Origin: JAQVEB01 sp028698105
GTDB taxonomy: Bacteria > Bacteroidota > Bacteroidia > Bacteroidales > Dysgonomonadaceae
Assembly: GCA_964293155.1 (NCBI GenBank)
Contig: CAXYYA010000013.1
Location: forward strand, 1 to 64,000
Length of the DNA stretch: 64,000 nt
Direction: 5' to 3'
Under the pieces are notes generated by a model. It did not search any database, was not told the origin of the DNA, and saw only the letters and a list, made by a program, of their open reading frames with translations. The stretch's first letter is position 1; each line of letters begins with the position of its first letter. The translations under genes and the position numbers were made by a program. Of this stretch, positions 51,314 to 59,917 are shown in pieces.

Positions 51314-54300
51314 ATGAAAGTTTTAAAAACACTCAAAAAGTACAGTTTATTCCTTATGCTATTAACCATTTACTCAGTTAATGCGGCTTCAAATACAGCA
51401 TACGAAATGTATTTGAGCACAGGAATAAATCAACAGGAAATCCCGGTATCGGGTACGGTAAGCGACGAAACCGGTCAGCCTATCCCGGGAGCAGCGGTAG
51501 TAGAAGTCGGCACGAACAACGGAGTTGTTACCGATGTTGATGGAAAATTTACCATCAACGTAAGAAACAGAGGTGCACGATTGGAAATCTCTTTTTTGGG
51601 TTACAAAAAATCGGAGGTAACAATAAACGGGCCTCAACGGAATTTGCAAATTACCCTCGCAGAGGAAGTAAGTAAACTCGATGAATTGGTGGTGATCGGT
51701 TACGGAAGCATGAAAAAAAGAGACATCTCCGGCTCCATTGCAACCATTGATAACGAAAGTCTGGAAAACACTCCTGTAAAAAATGTAATGTCGGCCCTGC
51801 AAGGAAGGGCATCAGGCGTGCAGGTAGTCTCGAATTCGGGCGCACCCGGGGATGGAATGTCGGTTACTGTTCGCGGGCAATCGACACTGAACTCGGGGAA
51901 CGAACCTTTGTACGTAATTGACGGGGTTCCGGTTCAGAGCAATTCGATATCCCAACTAAACGGATGGGAATCGCACGGACTCAATCCGCTCGCCGACATT
52001 AACCCGCAGGACATCGAATCCATCGAGATTTTAAAGGACGGTTCCTCAACGGCTATTTACGGTTCAAGGGCAGCAAACGGCGTAATTTTGATCACCACGA
52101 AAAGAGGACGGGAAGGAAAGCCCCAAATCAATGTAAACCTCTACACCGGTGTTAGCAAACTTACCCGGAAGTTAAGCGTACTCAACGCGGCTCAATGGCG
52201 GGATATTATTATTGATACGTACAAAAACCTGGATGCATACAACAACGCAACCACCCCTTCAGAACCACACTGGACGGCTATTGACTCGTTGAACCCGATG
52301 AACAACGGCGATGTGGACTGGCAGGACATCATGTATCGTACAGCGTATCAAAAACAGGCAAGCATATCCATTATCGGTGGCAATCAGACCGCCAAATATT
52401 CGTTGAGTTCTTCGATTTTGGATCAGGATGGAATTATTTTGGCTTCCAATTACAAAAGAATAACCTCGCGGCTGAATACCGATTTCAGAATTACAGACAG
52501 AATCAACGCCGGATACAGCGTTTCGTACACACACGGAAAAAATAACCGCATAAACGCCGGAGGAACCGGAAATAACAGCTTGGTGCAATCAATTCTGGTA
52601 AGGCCACCGGTTTACTCCCTCACTTATCCCGACGGTTCGCCGATCTATTATTTCAACGGCAAACGAAATCCTGTAGGGCTCGCCGTGGAGGCCACCCATT
52701 TGAACACGACGAACAGAATTATCGGTAATCAATACATTGATTTTGAGATACTGAAAGATCTTCGTTTCAAAACAAACATCAGTTTGGATTACATCACTAT
52801 GAAAGAAGATGAATTTTATCCGACGACCATTGATTACCGGGCCGGATATAATTCGGGTGCAGTGAGAGCAACCAATAACCTCACGTGGGCAAACGAAAAT
52901 TATTTAACGTACAACAAAACGTTCAATGAGGTGCACAACGTATCGTTACTCGGCGGTTTCAGCCAACAAGCCTGGAAGCTGGAAACCACCGGATTAAACG
53001 GACAGTTTTTTGCAAGCGATAACATAAGAACGCTCAACGGAGCGGGAACAATTTTCGGACAAGAAGTAAACACCACGGTGGAGCACAGCCTGATGTCGGT
53101 TTTCGGTCGTGTGAGTTACGATTTTATGGGAAAATATTTGTTTCAGGCAAATATGCGAGCCGATGGCTCATCGCGTTTCGGTAAAGAAAAGAAATGGGGT
53201 TATTTCCCTTCGGCTTCACTGGCATGGCGTTTTTCGGATGAAAAGCTTTTCGATAACCTCAATGCGCTCGAAGACGGTAAAATAAGGCTAAGTGTGGGAC
53301 AAACCGGTAACGAATCCATCGGTAATTATGTTTCGCAAGGCGAATTCAGTTTAGGAGCTAATTATCTCGATTATTCAGGAGCTGCACCCACTGCCATGCC
53401 TAATTATAATTTATCGTGGGAAACAACCACGCAATACAACGCAGGGATTGATCTTTCGTTGTTCGCCGGACGTGTTTATCTTACAGCGGATGCCTATCTT
53501 AAAAGAACGACCAATCTCTTGTTCAATGTTCCTATTCCCGAAACCACAGGTTTTGATTTTATTACACAGAATATTGGCGAAATTCAAAATAAAGGATTGG
53601 AGTTTGCGTTGACCACCCACAACATCACGGGTAAATTTAACTGGACAACCAATTTTAATATCGGAATGAACAGAAATAAGATTGTTAGTTTACCGGAAAA
53701 TATTCTGACAAACGGATACCTCCAAAACGGCACATACCACATTTTAAAGGTTGGTGAATCAATCGGTACATTCTACGGATGGAAATTTCTGGGCGTTTAT
53801 TCACGCGACGAAGATAACGTGAATCAGGTAAAATACGGTTCGGCAAACGGAAAAGTTTTTCGCGGAGGCGATCCTATTTGGGACGACTTGAATGGAGACA
53901 AAATCATTGATGATCAGGATAAACAAATCATCGGCAATGCACAACCAAAATTCACGGGAGGATTAAATAATGATTTTTCATACAAAAACTTTTCGTTAAA
54001 CGTTTTCTTCCAATTTTCCTACGGAAACGATATCTACAGCAACCTCAACATGATGCGGAATTGGGTATTTGCATACAACAATGTCTCAACCGATGCATTA
54101 AACCGATGGAGAAAACCCGGCGATATCACCGATTTCCCGAGGCCTATACGCAACGACCCGTTAAGAAACGAATACCTTCGCGTTTCGGATCGCTGGGTGG
54201 AAGATGGCTCGTACGTGAGATTGAAAAATATCACATTGGCATACAACCTGCCGGCAAAAATGGCGAATAAAATATTTCTTGAGGGATTGCAATTCTATGT

Positions 54301-54445
54301 AACGGGCGAAAACCTGGTAACATGGACGCATTACACCGCTTACGACCCTGAGGTTAGTTCCTACAGCGGATTACAGATTGGCGTAGATGATGGATCGTAC
54401 CCGCAAAGCCGTACGTTCGTCTTCGGATTAAACATCAAATTTTAA
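51314..54445 (+). CDS. SusC/RagA-type TonB-dependent outer-membrane transporter
   Basis: A 1043-residue transporter that imports oligosaccharide with its SusD partner, powered by TonB. A signal peptide is followed by a carboxypeptidase D regulatory-like domain (VSGTVSDETGQPIPGAAVVEVG), the SusC linker LDELVVIGYGSMKKRDISGS, a plug (LQGRASGVQVVSNSGAPGD, RAANGVILITTKRG) and a large C-terminal barrel ending FVFGLNIKF. Length is normal. SusD follows in 15 bases. Confidence 0.95.
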   Translation: MKVLKTLKKYSLFLMLLTIYSVNAASNTAYEMYLSTGINQQEIPVSGTVSDETGQPIPGAAVVEVGTNNGVVTDVDGKFTINVRNRGARLEISFLGYKKSEVTINGPQRNLQITLAEEVSKLDELVVIGYGSMKKRDISGSIATIDNESLENTPVKNVMSALQGRASGVQVVSNSGAPGDGMSVTVRGQSTLNSGNEPLYVIDGVPVQSNSISQLNGWESHGLNPLADINPQDIESIEILKDGSSTAIYGSRAANGVILITTKRGREGKPQINVNLYTGVSKLTRKLSVLNAAQWRDIIIDTYKNLDAYNNATTPSEPHWTAIDSLNPMNNGDVDWQDIMYRTAYQKQASISIIGGNQTAKYSLSSSILDQDGIILASNYKRITSRLNTDFRITDRINAGYSVSYTHGKNNRINAGGTGNNSLVQSILVRPPVYSLTYPDGSPIYYFNGKRNPVGLAVEATHLNTTNRIIGNQYIDFEILKDLRFKTNISLDYITMKEDEFYPTTIDYRAGYNSGAVRATNNLTWANENYLTYNKTFNEVHNVSLLGGFSQQAWKLETTGLNGQFFASDNIRTLNGAGTIFGQEVNTTVEHSLMSVFGRVSYDFMGKYLFQANMRADGSSRFGKEKKWGYFPSASLAWRFSDEKLFDNLNALEDGKIRLSVGQTGNESIGNYVSQGEFSLGANYLDYSGAAPTAMPNYNLSWETTTQYNAGIDLSLFAGRVYLTADAYLKRTTNLLFNVPIPETTGFDFITQNIGEIQNKGLEFALTTHNITGKFNWTTNFNIGMNRNKIVSLPENILTNGYLQNGTYHILKVGESIGTFYGWKFLGVYSRDEDNVNQVKYGSANGKVFRGGDPIWDDLNGDKIIDDQDKQIIGNAQPKFTGGLNNDFSYKNFSLNVFFQFSYGNDIYSNLNMMRNWVFAYNNVSTDALNRWRKPGDITDFPRPIRNDPLRNEYLRVSDRWVEDGSYVRLKNITLAYNLPAKMANKIFLEGLQFYVTGENLVTWTHYTAYDPEVSSYSGLQIGVDDGSYPQSRTFVFGLNIKF

Positions 54446-54459
54446 AAAAGTATTGAGCT

Positions 54460-55839
54460 ATGAAAATTACAAAATTTATATTTATAATGATCTTTTCTTT
54501 ATCGGTAATCTCTTGTAGCGATTTACTGGATAAAGAACCTGTCAGCAGCTTTTCGGCAGATGGTTTCTACAAAACCACAAGCGATGCCCAGGCAGGAGTC
54601 TATGGAATTTACGACGCAGCGCAATCGGTATTCAGAACAAATTTCGCCTATTGGGGCGAGGGCAGAGCCGATAACGTAAAAACGGCCCAATCGGGCGAAG
54701 GCCTTATGCTGCTGCAAAACAATCTGGACGAATCACTGGCTTCGGCATACTGGGGTTCTTTGTACGATATGATAAACAGGGCAAACTACGCTATTAAATA
54801 CATCCCCAACATCTATAAAGAAGGTGATGCGGCAGGAAATCAACTAGTGGGAGAAGCACGTGCACTCAGAGCGTTAGCTTATTTTTACCTCGCAAGAATC
54901 TGGGGTGATGTACCGCTCATTACGGAACCATATCTGTCAATCGAGCAAGACATCTTCGTTACGAGAACCAGCAAAGAAACCGTACTCGATTTAGTGGAAG
55001 AAGACTTGAAATTCGCCGCACAAAATTGCAGGGATAAGTTCGGGAACGACAGAGACCGGATCATGTTCACCAAAGGATCGGCCAACGCCTTGCTAACGCA
55101 TGTTTACATGTGGCGCCACAAATACGATGAAGCACTCACTACTTCAAATCTCGTGCTGAACAACAGCTTATACTCTCTGGTTACTACTATGGATGATTGG
55201 GGCAAAATATTCACCAACAGTTATTCCAAAGAAAGTATTTTTGAGGTTGGATATAACGAAAAGGAAACCAATTCACTCCGTGTTTTGTATGCTATTGGCT
55301 CTTATGCTATTTTCACTCCTTCAGAAAAGTTCAAAGCTTCGTACGAAGCCGGCGATAAACGCATCGAATATGTGTACGACGTCACGCTGGCCGATCCCAA
55401 GGCAATCTGGAAATATTTAGGCAAAGGATTGAGCGATGAAGATCCAACACCTTCGAAACAAAATATTGTTCTGATGCGGTTGGCTGATATTATGTTGTTA
55501 CGCGCCGAAGCGTTAAATAAAAAAGGAGGAGCACAAAATCAGACAGAAGCCCTCGGATTATTAAACAGGATAAGAACACGAGCCGGATTACCTGCTTTCG
55601 CAACTGTGGGTGATGCTTCTACCATGTACGGGGATTTAGAGTCTGCAATTTTGCATGAACGCTCTATTGAACTGTGCTTTGAAGGACATCGTTGGTTCGA
55701 CTTGGTTCGCACGGGAAAAGCCATATCAACCATGCAGCCGATTAATGGATTAAGTGATGAACGGAATTTGGTTTGGCCTATTTCCATTACATCGTTACGG
55801 AAAAATCCCAATTTGGTTCAAAATGAATATTACAAGTAA
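54460..55839 (+). CDS. SusD/RagB-type glycan-binding lipoprotein
   Basis: A 459-residue surface lipoprotein that caps the SusC barrel and binds glycan. The lipobox is LSVISC (Cys near residue 19). N-terminal SusD features include FSADGFYKTTSDAQAGVYGIYDA and YDMINRANYAIKY; the C-terminal region has LNRIRTRAGLPAF, AILHERSIELCFEGHRWFDLVRTGKA and ends NPNLVQNEYYK. It follows susC closely. Confidence 0.94.
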   Translation: MKITKFIFIMIFSLSVISCSDLLDKEPVSSFSADGFYKTTSDAQAGVYGIYDAAQSVFRTNFAYWGEGRADNVKTAQSGEGLMLLQNNLDESLASAYWGSLYDMINRANYAIKYIPNIYKEGDAAGNQLVGEARALRALAYFYLARIWGDVPLITEPYLSIEQDIFVTRTSKETVLDLVEEDLKFAAQNCRDKFGNDRDRIMFTKGSANALLTHVYMWRHKYDEALTTSNLVLNNSLYSLVTTMDDWGKIFTNSYSKESIFEVGYNEKETNSLRVLYAIGSYAIFTPSEKFKASYEAGDKRIEYVYDVTLADPKAIWKYLGKGLSDEDPTPSKQNIVLMRLADIMLLRAEALNKKGGAQNQTEALGLLNRIRTRAGLPAFATVGDASTMYGDLESAILHERSIELCFEGHRWFDLVRTGKAISTMQPINGLSDERNLVWPISITSLRKNPNLVQNEYYK

Positions 55840-55861
55840 ACGATCTTAAACACGGATAAAA

Positions 55862-56446
55862 ATGAAAAATATATATAACGCATCACATAACATATTCAAA
55901 TGGTTTGTCTTCACAATTATTGTTTTCGGCTTTTTCTCCGGATGTGAAATTCAGGACAACTTTGAATATCAGCCAAGTCCCACGAATCCCAACTTAAATA
56001 TGACGGCTTGGGAATTTATACAAGACAGAAGCGATATCATGTCTTCGATGCAGGAGGCAGTCACACGAGCACAAATGGAAAATTATTATTCAGATAATAA
56101 AGGTTACACGTACATTATGCCGCGTAATAACGCATGGAAAAAATATCTGACAGCGAATAAATACGCATCTGTTGCGGATATTCCGGTGAATGTTCTCCAA
56201 AATGTGCTTAAATACCATTTGGTGAAAGCTAAGGTCAATTTTTCCGATCCGGCGCTGTTGGAAGCCAATAATCCCATTGCCTACCCTACGGAAAGCGGAC
56301 AGGTTATGTACCTTTCACATTCTACAAATTACCAGGGACTGATAAACCAGGGAACAAAAAAACAATGGACAATCATTACTTCTAATTTGGAAGCGACAAA
56401 CGGTACCGTACACGTTACGGACGATGTGGTTTATCTAAATCAATAA
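55862..56446 (+). CDS. FAS1 (fasciclin-like) lipoprotein
   Basis: A 194-residue lipoprotein with lipobox FFSGC near residue 28. A single FAS1-like domain follows: YTYIMPRNNAWKKYL, PVNVLQNVLKYHLVKAKV and the closing NGTVHVTDDVVYLNQ. FAS1 domains mediate adhesion or glycan contact; in PULs they may act as an extra surface glycan-binding subunit. It lies between susD and the heparinase-like gene with short gaps and is probably part of the operon. Confidence 0.75.
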   Translation: MKNIYNASHNIFKWFVFTIIVFGFFSGCEIQDNFEYQPSPTNPNLNMTAWEFIQDRSDIMSSMQEAVTRAQMENYYSDNKGYTYIMPRNNAWKKYLTANKYASVADIPVNVLQNVLKYHLVKAKVNFSDPALLEANNPIAYPTESGQVMYLSHSTNYQGLINQGTKKQWTIITSNLEATNGTVHVTDDVVYLNQ

Positions 56447-56449
56447 TGC

Positions 56450-58366
56450 ATGGATAAAAGACTTTTTTTGAAAACCGTTTTAGCAGGATCAATAGGATAT
56501 GCCTTGAGTTATAAGGCATATCCTGTTTCCCTTTTCGCTTCGTTCAACGAAAAAGGTTCAACCGGAGAGAATGCGGGTATCTTCCCTTTTTTACCCTTTA
56601 TCAGTGAATATAATATTGGCGATTATATTCCTAAAGATCAAGGCGGAAAATTCGTTCAAATGGAAATTTTCGGTACGGAAGAAGATGCGGTTATCGTAAA
56701 AAAAGTACAGGAGGGAATACTACAATACGTTTATGGTGATCCCATCAATTGGGTGATATTCGAGAAGTTGGAACTCGAAAAAAGCGTCTGGCTGGCCCGG
56801 TTATATTTTCTGCCGTCTTTCGCCCGCATGTATTACCTGAAAAAAGACAAATCCTACCTGGATTTTGCCATGCAGTTCCTTCGGAAATGGTACACCGAAA
56901 ACGCTGCGCTGGCCAAAGCGGGAAAAACACGATACAATTGGACCGATATGCAAATCGCCTGGCGATGTATCCATCTTTCCTGGCTTTATTTTCTCGGCGA
57001 AAAAGAATTAACTCAAAGCGATAAACAATTTATTATAGGCATTTTAAAGAACCACTCCGAAGTCTTGCTCGAACACTTCGGTGAACAACCCCTCAACGAG
57101 TTCAACCATCAGGCGCACGGCGCGCTCGCCATGCTTTATACCGGCACATTGTTTCCTTACATGCCACACGCCGATTCGCTGGTAAAAACGGCAAACAGAA
57201 TCTTGGAACACCATATCCGGCGCGCTTTTTACGAAGACGGCGGAAACGTGGAACAAATGTTCGGTTATTATCCCTTTGAAGCACACCTCTTCAGGGACGC
57301 TTATTTGCTTTGCAAATCAAATAACATTGCGCAACCGCAGCGAATTGAAGAGTTGCTGCGAAAGATGTACGACTTCATCACAAACGTAAAGCAACCCGAT
57401 GAAACCATGCCGGTTGTCAACGACTCGTACGAAATGCCCACAAGCCCCATTCGTTCCACAATAGCATCAACGCTGGGTAATGTTTCCGAATCTTGTATAG
57501 CAAGCAAACTATTTGCTGAAACGCAAATTGGAACGCTCAGAAACCGGTCGTGGTACGTTTTGGCTAATCCGGCAAAAACCATCGGAGCTCACATGCACGC
57601 CGGCCGGCTGGCTTTTAATTTTTGCTACAAAAATATGCCCGTTTTGCGCGACAGTGGATGCTGTAATTATGATGATCCGCTGCTGGTTACATGGTATCGG
57701 ACGTCGAAAGCGCATAACACAGTTTTAATAGACGGTAAATCCGATGCCGCCACTTCAACCGACATCCTGTGGGCGGCAAAAAGGGAGACCGGAAACAAGA
57801 TCACCGATTTTGAAAAAAATGAGGATTATACCTTTTTACGGATGCATTCCCCGGCTTCCGAGGAAGCAAATTCATCGGTAGAATGGTATCGTTCGCTGGT
57901 GTTGATCAACGATAAATATTTAATACTTCACGATTTTTTCAAAACAGCCGGCAAACACGATTATGAGCTTCTTTTCCATTTCGACAAAGCGAAAGCATCA
58001 CTTGAGCAAAACCGTATACTCTCCGTAAAAAAAGAAGAAACTATCTTCTTTGTTCCCGCCGATAAAAACAAAATCAAGGATATCGAAATAAAAGAAGGGT
58101 TGATAAGCATCGGTGGTAAAACAGAAAGGGCGCCAATGGCTGTTTATCGCATGAAAGCCACAGGCGATTTACATTCCTTCATCGTTTTCGCTCCGAAAAA
58201 CAAGCCGGAAATTCACTTAAAAGAATTTATTTCAGCCGATGGGGCCGCCCTTCAAATGAAAGAAAAAAACAACCGGACAACCACGCTCCTGCTCCCGAAT
58301 ACCGGATGTGAACATTTTTCGGCTTTCGGAAAACAAACGTCCGGTAATGTTAAAATATATTTTTAA
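56450..58366 (+). CDS. Heparinase II/III-family polysaccharide lyase
   Basis: A 638-residue protein of the heparinase II/III group, which breaks uronic acid-containing chains by beta-elimination. An N-terminal hydrophobic signal precedes an alpha/alpha toroid with NWTDMQIAWRCIHLSWL, NEFNH220QAHG and GGNVEQMFGY273Y, giving the likely catalytic His and Tyr. A C-terminal beta-sandwich carries the family segments MHAGRLAFNFCYKNMPVLRDSG and HNTVLIDGKSD. It starts three bases after the FAS1 gene. Exact substrate (heparan-like, hyaluronan, alginate or bacterial polysaccharide) cannot be told. Confidence 0.75.
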   Translation: MDKRLFLKTVLAGSIGYALSYKAYPVSLFASFNEKGSTGENAGIFPFLPFISEYNIGDYIPKDQGGKFVQMEIFGTEEDAVIVKKVQEGILQYVYGDPINWVIFEKLELEKSVWLARLYFLPSFARMYYLKKDKSYLDFAMQFLRKWYTENAALAKAGKTRYNWTDMQIAWRCIHLSWLYFLGEKELTQSDKQFIIGILKNHSEVLLEHFGEQPLNEFNHQAHGALAMLYTGTLFPYMPHADSLVKTANRILEHHIRRAFYEDGGNVEQMFGYYPFEAHLFRDAYLLCKSNNIAQPQRIEELLRKMYDFITNVKQPDETMPVVNDSYEMPTSPIRSTIASTLGNVSESCIASKLFAETQIGTLRNRSWYVLANPAKTIGAHMHAGRLAFNFCYKNMPVLRDSGCCNYDDPLLVTWYRTSKAHNTVLIDGKSDAATSTDILWAAKRETGNKITDFEKNEDYTFLRMHSPASEEANSSVEWYRSLVLINDKYLILHDFFKTAGKHDYELLFHFDKAKASLEQNRILSVKKEETIFFVPADKNKIKDIEIKEGLISIGGKTERAPMAVYRMKATGDLHSFIVFAPKNKPEIHLKEFISADGAALQMKEKNNRTTTLLLPNTGCEHFSAFGKQTSGNVKIYF

Positions 58367-58378
58367 AACACCTGTCCT

Positions 58379-59914
58379 ATGATAAAAAACCGATTCTTAT
58401 TTTTTCTGCTTTTCGTTTTCGTATTGTTGGGGAAAACAAGTGCACAAAACGATTTCGGTGTAAAAGGATTCCATCTTGATCTGCGCATTCAGGTAATGAA
58501 GCCGCAAGCTCTGCACGATTTTGCCAAAGAATTGGCCGGTTTCGGCATTAACACGCTTGTTATGGAATGGGAGGCCTCTTATCCATATAAAAAGCATGCC
58601 GTTATTTCCAACAAATATGCTTACACACGGGAAGAAGTGTCCGCATTTATCTCCTATTGCAAATCGTTGGGGATTGACGTTATTCCCTTGCAACAATGTT
58701 TCGGCCATGTGGAATACATTCTGCGAAACGAGCGATATAATGCGCTGAAAGAAGACCGGAAAGATATTTCGCAAATATGCCCGCTTGAAACCGAAGGCGA
58801 CAGCCTGCTTTTTTCCGATTTGTTCCGGGATATGGCCTCGTTGCATCCGTCAAAATATGTTCATATAGGCGGAGATGAAACCTATTTGCTCGGGCATTGC
58901 GAAAAATGTGCGTTGAAAGCTGCCAGGGAAGGAAAATCGAAATTGTTTGTGGATTATATGAAGATGATCGGCAACATCCTCATTGATATGGGTAAAACAC
59001 CGGTAATGTGGGCCGATATTTTGTTGAAATATCCCGAAGCAGCTGCAGAGCTTCCCATGAAAACCATCTTCATTGATTGGAATTACGGGTGGAAGACCGA
59101 CCATTTCGGTGACATCGGCGCGTTGCAAAAGCAGGGGCTCGTATTTTGGGGTTCACCCGCCATTCGCAGCCATCCCGACAATTGGTACGTAACGGAATGG
59201 GAAAAACACTTCAACAACCAGCGCGATTTTATTCCTTACGCCAGGAAGGCCGGTTACAAAGGTATGGTAATGACATCGTGGTCAACTTCCGGACTATACG
59301 GATTTACGTGGGATGTCAATTACGAAGTACTGGATATGAAGCAAATACGCAACACCTATCCGTTGTCCGGGTTTCGCATTTTGGTGGCTTCTTATGCCCA
59401 GGCACTAAAACAAAAAGAACCGTTAGACCCCAAAGCATTTGTAACGAAATACGCTGCCGAACGTTTCGGATTTACAAAACCGGAGAGTGAAAAATTTTGG
59501 GAAACCTTTACTATTCCACAGGAAATAATTCGGGATGGGAAGCCTGTAAATAGCAATTGCATAGGCGATTTACAAACAGAAACAGGCAAAATAAAAGACA
59601 TACTTTACAGCTTGTCTCCTAAAAGAAATCAACAAGAATTTGAGCATTTCAGGTTGATGATTGATTTAAGAGACTTTTACCTGAAATTCAAAGAAATAAA
59701 GGCGATCTATAATTCAGCGAATTTTTCGAGGGACGAGGCGAATAAGCTAATTCCCGAACTTGAAAAGTTGATGGAAGATTCAAAAAAGCTGGATAAACGC
59801 TTTTACGATTTGCAAAAGGGCTTCTTGTCCGACGAAGGGATTGAAGAACAGGCTGAATTTCGAAAACTCGATTTGGTAAATACGTACAACAGAATTTTAA
59901 ATATCAGCAAATAA
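58379..59914 (+). CDS. GH20 beta-N-acetylhexosaminidase-like enzyme
   Basis: A 511-residue secreted family 20 glycoside hydrolase. A signal peptide occupies residues 1-22. The barrel shows GFHLDLRIQVM, LVMEWEASYPY, QCFGHVEYILR and the catalytic pair D166-E167 in HIGGDETYLLGHC, where Glu is the acid/base and Asp positions the substrate N-acetyl group. It lacks the extra N-terminal GH20b domain found in the next gene. It starts 12 bases after the lyase and is in the PUL operon. Confidence 0.85.
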   Translation: MIKNRFLFFLLFVFVLLGKTSAQNDFGVKGFHLDLRIQVMKPQALHDFAKELAGFGINTLVMEWEASYPYKKHAVISNKYAYTREEVSAFISYCKSLGIDVIPLQQCFGHVEYILRNERYNALKEDRKDISQICPLETEGDSLLFSDLFRDMASLHPSKYVHIGGDETYLLGHCEKCALKAAREGKSKLFVDYMKMIGNILIDMGKTPVMWADILLKYPEAAAELPMKTIFIDWNYGWKTDHFGDIGALQKQGLVFWGSPAIRSHPDNWYVTEWEKHFNNQRDFIPYARKAGYKGMVMTSWSTSGLYGFTWDVNYEVLDMKQIRNTYPLSGFRILVASYAQALKQKEPLDPKAFVTKYAAERFGFTKPESEKFWETFTIPQEIIRDGKPVNSNCIGDLQTETGKIKDILYSLSPKRNQQEFEHFRLMIDLRDFYLKFKEIKAIYNSANFSRDEANKLIPELEKLMEDSKKLDKRFYDLQKGFLSDEGIEEQAEFRKLDLVNTYNRILNISK

Positions 59915-59917
59915 AAC

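Noticed and set aside
54460..55839. Possible ECF/FecR control of the SusCD pair
   Set aside because: No sigma or anti-sigma gene lies at this locus; the XylR-type regulator upstream is the better candidate.
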